A stretch of 64,000 nt of DNA, from NCBI GenBank assembly GCA_017590115.1, contig JAGGNK010008781.1, positions 1,892,911-1,956,910 on the forward strand. Reading direction: 5' to 3'. The notes below the pieces were generated by a model. That model had not been told where the DNA came from. It did not search any database and saw only the letters and a list, made by a program, of their open reading frames with translations. Below are positions 1-12,462 of the stretch, piece after piece; position 1 is the stretch's first letter; the number at the start of each line of letters is the position of its first letter. Made by a program: the position numbers and the translations under genes. The stretch is from Montifringilla adamsi. Lineage: Eukaryota; Chordata; Aves; Passeriformes; Passeridae.

Positions 1-3000
1 AGGATTGCAGCTGTTTGATTTCACAGATGAGGCAAGTGAGAGGAGATGTTGTGAAGGGGCAGGAGGCAGTGGAAGCAGGCTGAGGGATTTTTCTTCTCCC
101 ATCACATAAAGCTTAAGGGAATATCCAACAAAATGGGGGGGAAAAAGTGTATTTCAAGTAAACAAACAGAAATATGCTTTGTACATAGGGGCACCTCCTC
201 CCAGCAGCATGTTCCACGAGCTACTGCTGAGTTTGGAGCTGGCAGAGAAGACCAGTACTGGTTGAGGGAGGATGTTTGTTGTCTGGTTTCATCCTTGGTT
301 GCCAGCTTTGGGCAGGGCTGTGAACCGTGGGTCTGACCCAGACTGAGCTCTCTCCAATGGCTGACACAGCAAACAGGCACTTCCACAGGGTAAGCAGCAC
401 ACTCAGGTGTCTTGCTCCTCTTCCTCCTCACTGAGAGATATCTGGTCCAACAGCTGTTGGAAAGGCTGGGTGTTGTGTGAAAATGGAAATGCAAAATTCT
501 ATAATGACCCTGAATTTAATTCAGCCTTAGTAGACAATGACTTGCAAAAAGCTTTGACAAGTCAGCATGCTTTTAACGGGAAGAAGGAAGCTTAGTGAAA
601 AGGTTCTGGTTTGTTTGACTTTCTTGAGGTAAAACTAATATCTCCAATAATCAGCAGTTCCTTCTTAAGGGCACAGAGTGGTTCTTGGCCAAAGTGCAGG
701 GAAAACATTTCTGTTTTCCATATTCATTAGCTGTAATGTTGGGGTGCACAGTTGACTTCTGTCATGTTCAGCTTGGAAACAGAGGAATTGTTTGAATGCT
801 CCGTGACCTTTAGCTAAAGGTGAAAAAACACATTACTTACGCTCTTAACCTTCTAATGTGTCCAAAGTTCATGCTCTCTCAAAGGAAACTTTCGCATGAA
901 GGATATTCATTTTCAGGCAACCTGCCTATATTTTCTGTAAACAGATCAATTTTCCTGTGTAGTGCATGTCCCCCTTTCTTTTTAAAACCTCTTCATGATC
1001 AATATTCCCTGGGAACGGAAGGGTTCCCCTCTTTTCCTCCTGCGTGAATCCAGTTTCTTGCTGTGACCTCCTTACCAGCCTTCCTGCTCCTGTTAGTGCC
1101 CTGACATTTCAGAGCAGGAATGGTGTGGCTTTGGATGCAGGCTGGGGTTTCCAGGAGGGTGGTATCAGGTGCTGGAGATGCTGGGGGTCAGGGCACACAA
1201 GGTGTCCTCAAGCAGCAGCCTCTGTGACAAAACAGCTTCTGCTTTTGGGGTGCTTTAAGTGTTTTACGTACTAGAGATGCTAAACAGGATTAGGGATTGG
1301 TAGGATTGGGGTGTGTGCACATTCATATGAAATTGGTGCTCCACCATCACTTGAATTCCCCTTTGTGAGCACTTTTCCCTCCCTGCTAAACAAGAGGCTC
1401 ATTTTGCCTCCTTCCTGCTGTTTGCCCCCATTCCCTGCACACAGCTTCAGTCCTCCTCAGCTCCTCTGCTCCAGCTTTGAGACCATTGTGCTTCTCCCGT
1501 GGCACCTCTCCTGGCTGTGAGCAGCTCAGCAGTTCCTTCATTAAGCTCCCCATTCTCAACACAGCCCTTGTGCAGGAGCGTCCCGGCCCCATTGCTCGTT
1601 TGCTTTGGCCCGTGATAAATAACTTCCTTGTTTGTGCGAACCAGAGACAAGAGGTTGGTGCAAACTTGCGTGTTGATTTGGTGTCCAAGCCAAAAAGTGG
1701 CCTGGGGGGAATGGAGTGCCTTCCCTGCCCAGACTCCTCCTCCCAGCAGTTTGAGCAGAGCGAGTTAAATGCAGTGTCGTGCTGTGGAAAGTGCAGGCTC
1801 TGGGGATGGCAGGAGCTCGCTGCTCTCCACGGTGACATGGTCGGTGTGGTGCCAGGTAAGCCTGCACAGGGGCACTGTACTGTGCCTTGCTGCTGCTGTG
1901 GTGGTTTTCCTTGGAGTAGTTATTCGTGCTTTTGTCTCCTGGGAGCAAATTGCCGGTCTGTGTCAGTGATCCAGGAACTGGAGGAACAGAAGAGTTTATG
2001 GTGCACCACCTCCGAGCACAAAGAGCAAACTCCTGGTACCAGCTGAGCGAGGGGAGTCCTGAATTCTGCCTGCTGGGCTCCAGCTAATGTTTTAAGGAAT
2101 GGCCTGAAAATAAAAGACATACCTTGGAAATACTGAGTCTGATCAGATCTGTCACGAGAACTCAGCGCTATCTCTCTTGAGTCCCTTTCCAGTGACAGAT
2201 TGCGTTAGCTCTGAGCAGCTCAGCGGTGGATTTCGGGAAATTGGCTTTCTGTTCTGGGAATGGGAGAGCATGGATGTGAAAGAACAGGACACCTAATTCC
2301 CTGCCCTAGAGTCCCCTTCCCATTGCTGGGAAGAAGTTGGCTTACAGCAGTTTGTATTTAAATCTTGTTTTCCCTAGGATACAGCCTTTATCCAAAACAC
2401 TTCTTTTACTTCAAGCTACAGTAAACTTCTGTGGTTGCTCCCTAATCTTCTTTTTGGACAAGATTTGATGCAGAAGGTGATGCTTTGCTTTTGCTTGATC
2501 TCATGATTGTAAATCCACTGGGGAAGAAAGAACTTCCATGGCTTACGTGGTTTGGCAAAGCCACTTTTGGAGCCTTTTCCTGTGCTTCAGGCCTGACTCT
2601 GATTGTGCTGTCCCACCAGCCCCTGGAGGCACCTTCTGCAAGGCTGGGGACTTGTGCTGGTTGTCATTGTCACAGCATTTATTCAAAATACTGAGCAAGT
2701 GAAGGATTTGTTGTGGAGGTGTAAGGAAGAGTATAGGGGACATGGAAAGCTGAAAGGGTCCTACGTGGACCTGTAGATAGGTTGTGGGTGTTGTATGGGA
2801 GCAGGTGTGGTAGGAGATGGTGAGGGCTACAGAAGAGATGTGATGATGAGCTAAATGACCTGGTGCCTTTTATGGTAGAAAGTCTGTGTGTGTTGTGTGA
2901 AGAGAGCTGCTCACCCTGGGTGTGTGTTCATGGCTTCAGGAAGCGCAGCACCAGGCGTGGGGGCTGGAGGAAGGGCAGACGGGTCATTCCCGACTCAAAG

Positions 3001-4837
3001 GCGCCTGGATGCGACTGGGACAAAAGTCTTGTGATGGGGAGAGGCTGAAAAGCAGCACTGTAGTGGATGTGCTGCTGCTCTGTGGGCACCTCTGGCTGCC
3101 GGGGAGAGGGCTGGCAGCTGGCTCCAGCACCCGGCACCGGTCAGATGACCGGGAAGCCACAACAGCTGAGAGCTGTCCTCACCGAGACGTGACTTCTCCA
3201 TGAATGGCACATTCAGACAGGGCAGCCAAGCACTGCTGACAGCCCTGCTTTGCTGGAGAGGTAGGAGAGGGCGTGGAGAAGGGTGCAGTGCTGTGCAGCT
3301 GGTACAGATGCCATCAGTGCTGGCAGCAGTTGTGGCCTTGGTGCAGGGATGGCAGCAGGAGTCAGTGCCTTCCAACGAGGGGCCACGCGCACTGTGGTCA
3401 CCTCCTAAAACAAAGGGCCAAGTCAGCAGCTTCTGAGAGATGGATGGCAGTGAGACTGTCTCGGAACAATAAGGGCATTTGTCTTTTCAGCACATGTTGC
3501 ATCCCTGTAGGCAAGATAAAAATGCATGTATTCAGCCAGGTTTTTATTACTGACCTTATCTTCAACAGGAGAGCTGATTGTGGAGGAGTTATTGTTTAGT
3601 TTATGTTGTTGGCATTTTTTTCTTAAACCTGCAGTGAGCTCTTCACAGGATTTTGGGGAGGAAGTTGGGCAGACAGCATTATGCTTGTGGACAACTTGTT
3701 TGGATCAATAATCACCTCCTTTGCACTTCAGAGGAGGCTTTCAGCAGCAGAGGATGGTTCCCCTGGGCTGGGGAGGCTGAGTGTGGTGGGTTGTGTGCCA
3801 CACTGGCCCCCTCACAGCCCGAGCTGTGTCTGGACCTTAGCACAGTGCTACCACCCTGCTTCCTCCCAAGCCTTTCCCCTTCCTCCTACCTTTGAGAATT
3901 GGCTTTGGGAAAAATTATTTTCTTCAGGCAAATGCTAAAAAGTGCATTTCTCAGTCTGATGAGCAAATGCTGTGCTGCCAGTGCCAAGGGGTATCCAGGC
4001 ACCAGAGAACTTTTCCTTTTATTACTAAAATAGGTCACACTCCCTGCTGGCAGAAAGAGATGTTAGGGAACTTCTTTTTCCAAAGCTGAGGGTGTGCAGA
4101 GCAGGGCTGGGTGGCATCCCTTGTCTCTGACAAAGCCACCAGAGTGGTGGCCATGCTGCTTTGTGCACCCCACAAATTAACTGCAGGGTGATCTGAGGCC
4201 CTGGCATGTGCCAAGTGCTGCTCCATGGGGTCTGGGGGTGCAGGAATCTCAGCAAACCCCGTGCTTCCCCAGGGGATGGGGTGACTCCGCAGTCCAAAGC
4301 TGTGTGGTCGTGTCTTGGACACCGTGTTGCTCTGGGCCATGTGGACATGCCAGAGCAGCAGCTGTGAGGTGTCCAGCTGTGGCTCTACGTGCCACCAGTG
4401 CCACGGTCTGGGGGGCACCAGTCCTCTGCCATCACCCATCACTTCCCCTGTGGTTAACCGGTCCCAGAACGGCACGCGAGCTGCTCACGAGCAGCAGGGA
4501 CATCCTTTGTGAGATTAGATAAGGGCCAGTTCATGGGAAGTGAAATAAACAGGGATGTTTTGGCATTGTTTTTTTCTCACTGTTTGTGCCACACCATTAT
4601 TAATTGGCCTCATTGAATGTTTCAGCAGAAACAGCACATCATTAGAAAATAAAAACTATTTGCAACACAACTCGGGGTGATCTTGTAAGGAGCAGCCCTA
4701 ATCCATGCTGGAGGTGGCGAGGAGCTGGCATTTGCTTCTCGAGGAGTGCGTGCAGTGCCCAGGCCTGTTTGTCTGGCTGTGGAAGGTGACGAGGACAGTG
4801 TGGGGCAGTGGCTTGTCACGGGGTGAGCTCTCCTGTG

Positions 4838-5115
4838 CCGGGGAGCTCCGCAGGTGCGGCGCTGCCCGATGCCGTGATTCGAGGCGGCCGCGGTGCCGGT
4901 GCCGCTCTCCGCCGGGAGCCGGCCCAGCTGGCGGATGTGGTGGCTGACCCTAGGCTGCTCCTCCTCGGTGTCACGGCAAAACAAGCACCGGTGGTTTTGA
5001 AACAAAGCTGCCTTGCACCGAAACTCGGCGGGGAGCTCCCGGTTGCTTTCTCGGCTTGAGGACGTGGTAAGCGCCGAGGACGGATCTCACGCTTTGGGCC
5101 GCTCGAGCTGTGCTG
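4838..5115 (+). promoter_or_regulatory. NCOR2: CpG-rich patch, candidate alternative promoter and noncoding first exon
   Basis: By eye there are about 32 CpG dinucleotides in roughly 280 bases, far above the flanking intron, where CpG is rare. Near its 3' edge, at 5067, lies a strong splice donor (exon end GACGTG followed by GTAAGC). A CpG island ending in a consensus donor within a 5' intron is the usual architecture of an alternative noncoding first exon. The frame ending in phase 0 at 5066 has no ATG upstream, so such a transcript would have to start translation downstream. The in-frame ATG within exon A is one option. This is inferred from composition only. Confidence 0.35.
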
Positions 5116-6862
5116 CAGGTTCTCACCTGGCTGCTCTGGGTCTCCATGGGTTTGCTCCAGAGCTGTTTTCCAAGGAAACCAGAAGTGCTCGGTGTTTGTA
5201 CTTGTTTTTCTGCTGGTGGGAGGAAGAGAGGAGGAGCGGTTCGCCTTTCTGTTGCAAGACCAGCTCCAGGCCTCCTTTCTGCAGGCCTCCTGTCTCTGAG
5301 GTCTTCTCCTCAGAGGCTGATGCTTGGAGCCATGGGAAGGCCATCGGGATGGAGCAGTCGGTGCACGCCCTGTCTGTGTGGATGGGCTTGGTGCTGGAGC
5401 TGGGAGTGCAGGGTCAGAGGTGCTGTTGGCTCTGGCGTGGCGTTTCTGGCGCCATGTGCTGCGGGTCAGGGCCTGGGGGTGCTCCCAGCATCGCTCTCAG
5501 ACCTCCCCTTCTTCCTCCTGCTTGGAGATCAGGACCCAGCAGCTGCAGGCAGGGAAGGAGAAATGAACACACCAGCAAGAGCACGTGTCCAAAACAGAAA
5601 GCGAGAGAGGCAGAACGGCTGCCTGCAGTTGTTGCCTTAGTGTGGGGGTTACCCTGAGTCGGGGACAGCACTGAAGAGTTTGCTAGAGACTTTATGCTAG
5701 GTAAGGCAGCAGGCTGGAAGCTTTAAAATTATTTAAAAACGTGGGGGTGGGTGGCTTCTTTCTTTTTCATTCTGTTGGGCTTTCTCTGTGTGTTGCCATA
5801 GAACTTTTCTGTAATACTGTGTTCAGGAGCCTGGCTTTAAACAGTTTGATTAGCAAATCTAAATGAGCCCGGTAGACTCAGGTTATTTGGGGTAGAAGGA
5901 TTTACCAGGAAGGGGATGGAAATAGTGTTCTTGGCACTCCCAAATCAAGGGATAGCACAGAAGCCTTGAGACTGGGGGTGCTTTCCCTGGCTCTCCCTCC
6001 CAGCACCCCACACAGGAGCAGCAGGGACGTGTCCAACTTCCCTGGTGGGCAGCAAAGGATGCTTTCAGTCTCTTAGGCTGGGCCTAAGCAGACCTCTTCA
6101 GTCTGCTGCATGAAGAAGTGTTTTAATGAGGCCACTTTTGGGTCTTTAGCATTTAATTTATTTAAAGGTTTGCCTGGTGCTGCCCTGCTCTGCTGGGGTG
6201 GCTTGAGGTGGTGCTGTGGCACTCTCAGTGTCTGTCTGGCCTTGGCAGTGCTGGCCTCCTCCCCCTAATCTGATTTTCTAGAGCCCCTGACTATCCATGG
6301 TCTTTCTGCTTCCTTGATTTCTGTCATGACATTTACTGAATTCATGAAATCTGCACAGCCTCCCAAAGTACATCCATGTGGGAGCACCAGAACCGCAAGG
6401 AACAACAGGAAAGTTGATGTAAAAGGGAGAAAGTCCTTACTGGAGGCAGCTGGAGATTGAAAGGTCTGGAGAGGGTGCTGTAGCAAATCAGCAGATTTGT
6501 GGGGTGGGGGGAAGGTTTGCAGAGGGCAGGAAGAGATGCAAAGAGAGAGAGAGGAGGAGCAAAAAAATAGAATTGAGCAAAACAATGGAGAGGAAAAGGA
6601 GCAATGTGTAGTTTTGGGGCTGCAGGGTTCTTTAGGTGTTTTATTTCAGGTGTCTCGGAGTTGCCCAGGAGCAGGTGCTAGAAGTTTGAGGTCAGGGTGA
6701 GGGCTACACCACATCTGTGTGATTCAGTGGTGGGGAATTCAGGTGGCACCCACTGGGTGCTGCTCCTGTGCCTGTGTGGAAGGTGCAGTGGTGCTGGCAG
6801 CAAGGAGCCTCCCAGCAGATATCTTTAAAACTCTGCTAGAGAAAATTGATGCCTCTTCTGAG

Positions 6863-6945
6863 TCATAGAATCATTTAGATTGGAAAATACCCATAGAATC
6901 ATCAAATCTGACCATCAGCCCAGCACTGCCAAGTCCACCAGGCAG
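6863..6945 (-). mobile_element. CR1 LINE 3'-end fragment (antisense to NCOR2)
   Basis: The block opens with TCATAGAATCATTTAGATTGG and contains a CCCAGCACTGCCAAGTCCACC segment. Both are characteristic of the reverse complement of the 3' end of avian/reptilian CR1 retrotransposons, whose 3' tail is built of ATTCTATGA-like units. The element therefore points to the minus strand. A diverged continuation may extend to about 7120. It has no intact reading frame and is an old 5'-truncated copy. This is the only interspersed repeat I recognise confidently, and it supports a bird or other reptile source. Confidence 0.75.
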
Positions 6946-9387
6946 TTTGAAGGCAACTCATAAACCTTTCTGGTGTTTGCATTTGAAAAATACTGTCACA
7001 GCTCACAGTGCAATTTACTGGAGTAACTTTCTGAGCAATTAATCCACCTACATCTTCCAGGGCTTCCACAGTGCCTCTTAACAGTTCATCATAGGGCACA
7101 GAAATTTGTCAATTTTAATCCTCCTCACTAAATTCTAGGTTTTGTTTTCTCCTTGTAAAAGCCAACAGGGATGTAAGGAAGGCAGAGCAGGTCAGAGTCA
7201 CTTCAGGCCATGCCAGCAGGTTCTGAGCTCCACCAGCCATTTTCTGACGGGGTTAGAGGAGCTAAAAGCTCAGCTGAGTGTGGGCAGGGGAAAAGGAAAA
7301 ACAGATGGTTCTTGGGGCATGCAAGAGCCATTTTTTTTTTTTTCTCAAGGGCACAGCCTTTGAGCCTCCCAGACGGGTAATTCTTGTTTATACACCCACA
7401 GAAAGTGATGGTCCTGGTTTTGGGCCTATTGGTGTGTCTTCCCAGACACGATGTGTTTGTTTTGTAGGTGGATGTCAGGAGCTGCATCACTCTTCTATTT
7501 AAATATTTATTTTTAATTTCAAACCAGGACAAGTGTGAACATGGGGAAGATTGTTTGTAGGCAGGGATTTTGCTTTGGCCAGGCTGGAGGAGCTGAGGGC
7601 TCCCTCAAAAGTCTGTGTTTTTCCCATCTGTGGTTGGAGTGATGGCACCTTCTGTCCCTGGCATCCTGCACGGATGGACTCCAGAGCTGGAGGAAAAGCA
7701 GCTTTTTGGGGCTGCATCGTCCCCACACACCTGGATTTACAGCAGGACAGCCCTGGGAGGATGAGTGCACACTGTCCAAGTCGTGTCCTTGTTAATGTCA
7801 CAAGAAGCTGTGTGCAGACACCCCTTGGCCCAGAGGCTGAGCTCAGGGCTGGCCAGGCTGGAGCTGGGGCTGGCAGAGATCTCTTGTTCCTGCTGTTTCC
7901 CAACATTGGTCAGAACAGAGAAGGAGCAGCACCACTCTGTTGCCTGACAGTGGGGAGAAATAAACTTGATTCCAAAAACCAGCACAGCTTTCTAGGCATG
8001 AGAAGTGGCCATAGGACACCACAATTCTCTTCCTCCTCCCTTTGATGTTTGGCCTTTTCAGCTTTTGTGCAAGAGAGGTTGGATGTGAGGCAGGGGATCT
8101 GCTTTTCTTGGCTCTCCCAGGCTGAATGTTTATAATCTCTGAATTTCTTCCTGGCTTTCCAGAAAAGCTCTCATTTTACTCTTTGGTGGTCAAACACGTT
8201 GGGCCTTGATACTCCTCCTCCACAACTTGCTGGGGGACAGCATGACATCCACTGTGAGGCTGCTCTTTTCACTTCCAGCTTGGGACAGCGCATCTCCAGG
8301 CTCAGGTTGTTGCTGTTTAAGCTCCCAAACCCTTTCTTTGCTTGCCATTCACCTTGTTGGGGCAATTCTCCAGCTTTCATATCGATCTTCACTACATCAC
8401 ATCAAATAATTGCTGTTGCAGTTGTTGGAGCTGAGACCCTTCTGCCCACCTCAGCTGTGTGCATGTTGTGTCTTATTTATTTTTTTTTTTTTCCTGTAGA
8501 CCCTGAAATTCCTTTTTTATTTTTGAGGAAGTTAAAGCTTTTTTCTTGTTCCAGTTGAGAACTGTTCAAAAATAGACTCCCAGGTGGAATTGGTTCTTCT
8601 AAGGTAAATGTGTGTCAGTGTTACCAGGGTTATTCTTTGACAGGGTTTTCTATGCCATTGCTGAAGGTCTTAGTTAATTAGATGATTAGTCTGCTGGTCA
8701 AGAATCTATCTGCAAATAAAAAATAGCAGTTGAATGTAGCTGCCTAAAATACTGCTGCTGGAATCAGTCTGTGGCACAGAGCAGGAGGGCTTCTTATTTA
8801 ATTAAAATCAGGAACATACTGTACTGTACTCTCCAAGGGTCAAGGAACAAAAGGGACATACACATAATAAGTAGCAAACTGTCCTTTCAAACCCCTTGAG
8901 CTCAGCCCAGGGGAGCTGTGTTTAAAGGAACATTTTCAAGATAACATTTGTGATTTTTCTTCTGTCCTTTCCCCCCACTTTTTTTCTTTCTCCATGCTGC
9001 TATGTGGACCATTGAAGCTGAAAGTATCCTGTGACTTAATTTTGTTCTTACCTGTTCTTACTCTTGGATTCACAACTGTCGTCAGGATTGCTTGGATGCC
9101 AAAAACCTGTGTGTGGGTGCTCAGTGGCTGGCTTGGGCTTGCTGGGGTCCTTTCCCAGGAGCCAGCCCTGCCTGCAGCCCCAGGAAAAGGCTGGATTGAA
9201 CAAGTGGCTGAGCCACCATTCCCATTGTGGAACTGGGAGTTACTGGGAACCTTCTGGGGAGGGCAAAGCACTGAGCTTTGTGGCCCAGTGCTTCAGGGGA
9301 GGAATATCTACATGGGTTTCTTTGAGTTATTCTGTTCTTGCTTGAGAGTTCCCAGGAGTCTGAGCTGTGCTGTTTTTGTTCCTGCAG

Positions 9388-9515
9388 GACGTGGCGCTCT
9401 TGGAGTACCAGCATCATTCCAGGGATTTTGCTTCCCACCTCCCGCCAGGGTCGATCATGCAGCCGCAGCGGCGGAGGCCGTCCCTGCTCTCCGAGTTCCA
9501 GCCGGGCAATGAAAG
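9388..9515 (+). CDS. NCOR2: NCOR2 (SMRT) coding exon A, about residues 36-78
   Basis: This exon encodes 42 codons plus two bases of an arginine codon, beginning DVALLEYQHHSRD and ending with the PSLLSEFQPGNE motif. SMRT is the nuclear corepressor scaffold that unliganded thyroid and retinoic acid receptors and other repressors use to recruit HDAC3, TBL1/TBLR1 and GPS2. The RRRPSLLSEF patch is shared with NCOR1, but the LLEYQHHSRD part is specific to SMRT, which decides the paralogue. The acceptor (pyrimidine tract, then CCTGCAG) is good. The donor GTACTG is weak, lacking A at +4 and G at +5, but joining at 9515 to exon B restores Arg and the conserved ERSQELHL junction exactly. The upstream intron is phase 0 and the downstream intron is phase 2. 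Residue numbers assume the usual 35-codon first coding exon, which is not in the window. Confidence 0.95.
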
Positions 9516-12328
9516 GTACTGGCTCCCTGCCTGCCCCAAACAGGGCTTGGGGCAGGGCTGGGCTGGGAGCAGGAGGGTTGGGAGGGACCCATCCGGGCAT
9601 TGGGATGCTGATTTTGGGTACTGTCCACCAGTTTGGATTCCTTCTGCTAGTCAGTGGCGCCTTTGCCTTCTGGTTCCTCACCTTTGACCGTCATGCGTTG
9701 TAAAGAAGTCTTGAAAACAACAAACAACAAAAAAACCACCCCCACGCTTGTGTGGAGCTTCACGTGTCTGTGACTCGTTGTGTTGGCTTGTTCAGCATAG
9801 GAAGTGAAGCCGTGTGGTCGGGTTTGGTCTGTGGCTCCCGAGGCTGCAGGGAGGAGTGAGAAGAGCTCATTTCCTCCCCCATCTCCGCTTCCTCTGCTGC
9901 TGCTCTTCCTCCCCGCTTTCATTGTTTTTGTTTCTCTTTCTGCATTCCCCTCACAACTTTCTCTGAGCTGCTTTTTTCCTCTCTGCTCCCTTCGTGCCTC
10001 TCCCTGTGTCCGTGTTTCCTGTTGTAGCCCCATGGGAAGTTGGCAGAGGTTTAGGTGCAAGTCAGGCAAGTGCTGTGGCTGGGAATGCTGTACATGCTTT
10101 AACCACAGGAGCTGATTTGTTTGGAGGACATCACTCTCACTCTCTGTTTCAGTGCAAAACTCTGCTCTCTCTCACAGTTTCTCTTCTGCATTTGATGTTT
10201 AGTGGTTTGGGGAAAAAAAAACTGGTCTGGAAGTGAAATAAGAGCCTTGCTACAGTAGATACACATAAAACAATTATTTAAATACTTATTATTTAGGCTA
10301 AGAATAAAACCAGTGCAGAGTCAGAGATTAATCTGTTCCTCTAAAATCATCACTGTGAGGGGAGAGGAGTAAGAACTCAGGTTGCTGGATGCATAATAAA
10401 TACAGACAGCATCCTCTTTTTCTAGTAGGTTGGGTTCAGCTTGCTGCTCAGCAGAAACAAACTAGTGAGAATTTGGAGGCAAAAAGTACCTTCCAAAGTT
10501 CATTTTGCATCTGGATGTGCCCTTCTGGGTTATGCCTGTGGCACCTGCACGTACAGAGGGTCGTGCCACTTTTGATAACCCATAATTTATTGCAGCATGT
10601 TGCGCTGCCTTGGCTCGCTTTGATTTCTCAGTGCTTTGATTTCTTAGCACAGAGTAACACGGTTAAGTTGGAATTGGGTCAGATTTAGCTAAATTTGGGG
10701 GAGATGGGTAAAGAGGACCCAGCAACATGCTCCTGCCTGGTTTTGTTTTTCACACTACTGATGGTTTGCAAAATGGAGAAGCAGTTCTGCTCTCCAGTAA
10801 TATGCTGTTTTAAAAAAAAATGTATCTTGGTTTTTCTGTATCACTAAAAAGAAGTCCAACTGCAAACCTTGGTGTCTGCTGTACCACATGCCTGGTCTGG
10901 TGTGGTCACCCAGGCATCTGCCTTTGGCTTACAAATGTTTCCAAGTCCCCAGACTTTATTTTTATGTTGACAGTCACATGAATGTGGGTAAATGTTAATC
11001 AAAGTTGTCAGGGGATGTTACACATCCACATGATTACCATGGTACCTCATTTTCAACCTGAATGGTGATGTTTTGGCATGCTGTAAAAAGAAACTCTTTT
11101 AATAACTTACATTTAATCCCTTTCCCCTTAACATTCAAAAAATAGTACTTTTGCAAAAATTATACTACGTAGTAAAGCTAAAAATACTGCTTCAGTTCAG
11201 CTGACATCTTGTGCCAGAATGCTGGGACACAGACTCATTGCAAATTATTGGGGGCATCTGGGGATGCAAAAAGAGGAGGGGATGTTTGAAGAAATTGTAA
11301 AGAAATTTTCAATCCAATATAATTAGTTATTGGGGTGATTTGGATTGGGTACCGTCAGGGTTGGAGAGGTGTTAGTCTGCTTTTCAAAGCCAGCTGCTGT
11401 TTCTCTGCATCTTTAAGCTCTGCACTTAGAAATCCATTCTCTGGGGGCTTTGCTGGTTCACCTTGGTGGTCTGAGGAGCTGCTGTAACACAGTTCCTGCT
11501 GTGTTGTAAGAGGAGCCCTTTGGCTGGTGGTCGCTCACCTGGGGGTTCCAGGGCCAAGACCCTGGAGCAGGTTGGGTTGGTCACTGGTGCCCTCCCCAAA
11601 AAATAGCTGTGGCTCTTCCTGGTGCAGAGCAGAGCCTGGATGAGGGAGGGTGCTGATGGCAGCCGTGGCTGCAGCTGAGTCCCTTTGGCAGGCTCAGAGC
11701 CTTGGCTTTGTTCCTGGGCTGGGATTGATGGTTTCGAGCACAGGCAGCTGGCTCTCAGCATGAGGGGCTGGGAGGAGGGAGACCAAGGCAAACAACATCC
11801 ACAACACGGCACAGGGGTGAGGAGAGGGAAGCACAGGGGTGTGCTGGGTCTGAAAGGAAGACTCTCGCTGTGGTTCCCTGCCTGACAGCCCAGCTGGCAC
11901 TCAGGGATGGTGGGCACGTGGCAATCCTCCCCTTGGAGCAAGTGTCAGCAGAGGGGAGCCCTTCCAATCCTGTGCTGCCTCAGGAGCTCAGAGGAAGCAG
12001 CCTGTCTGCTCTTGGTTGTGGTGGCTGAAGCGCTTCCAGGATCGCTCTGCTCCTTAAGGATATCAGCTTGCAAGTCTGGTGCAAGTGGGATGTGGCAGGC
12101 TGACAGCGCTGGAGACTGAGCCCTGTGAGCATTCCCAGGTGGACATCCCTGCCCTGCCATCACCACCGTGCCTGGCACTCACCCAGGGCAGCCTGCAGCT
12201 GCAGGGGTGCAGCCCCCGTGCCACTCTGCCCCAGCTCCTCTGAGCCCACCTGCCCGGTGAGTGGCTGCTGCTTGCCTTCCTGTCCTGGAAACTGCAGGGA
12301 TTCACTTCACTCCATGTGCTCCTTTTAT

Positions 12329-12462
12329 GGTGTTATCCCGTATTTTGGCTTTACCTTCTCTTTGGACAGATCGCTAAAGCCTCTGCAGGTTTTTGGGTGA
12401 TATCCCCTGTTTTGGCTTTACCTTCCCTTTGGACAGATCTCTAAAGCCTCTGCAGGTTGTCT
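12329..12462 (+). repeat. 67-bp tandem duplication (two copies)
   Basis: A segment reading TTTTGGCTTTACCTTC, then TTTGGACAGATC, then CTAAAGCCTCTGCAGGT occurs twice in direct orientation with an exact 67-base offset (12343 versus 12410 for the TTTTGGC start; 12385 versus 12452 for GCAGGT). The copies differ at only a few positions, which indicates a fairly recent local duplication inside the intron. No coding role is seen. Confidence 0.9.

Larger units (their letters stand above)
1..9387 (+). other. NCOR2: NCOR2 upstream intron, 3' part
   Basis: No coding exon is visible from the window start to the acceptor of exon A. The first coding exon of SMRT, which carries the start methionine and about 35 codons in human, was searched for by eye and not seen, so it probably lies upstream of the window. 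The stretch contains a CpG-rich patch near 4.84-5.12 kb, a CR1 LINE remnant near 6.86 kb and T-runs at 7331-7343 and 8480-8492. The rest is unremarkable unique intronic sequence with scattered short chance open frames on both strands. The intron assignment follows from the good acceptor before exon A. Confidence 0.8.

Noticed and set aside
1477..2046. 189-codon plus-strand open frame
   Set aside because: No domain is recognised and the composition is that of intronic sequence. It has no start context or splice signals suggesting a gene.
5013..5657. 214-codon plus-strand open frame overlapping the first CpG patch
   Set aside because: It begins at a non-ATG codon and crosses the strong donor at 5067. 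It looks like a GC-driven chance opening, although the patch itself is kept as a candidate promoter.
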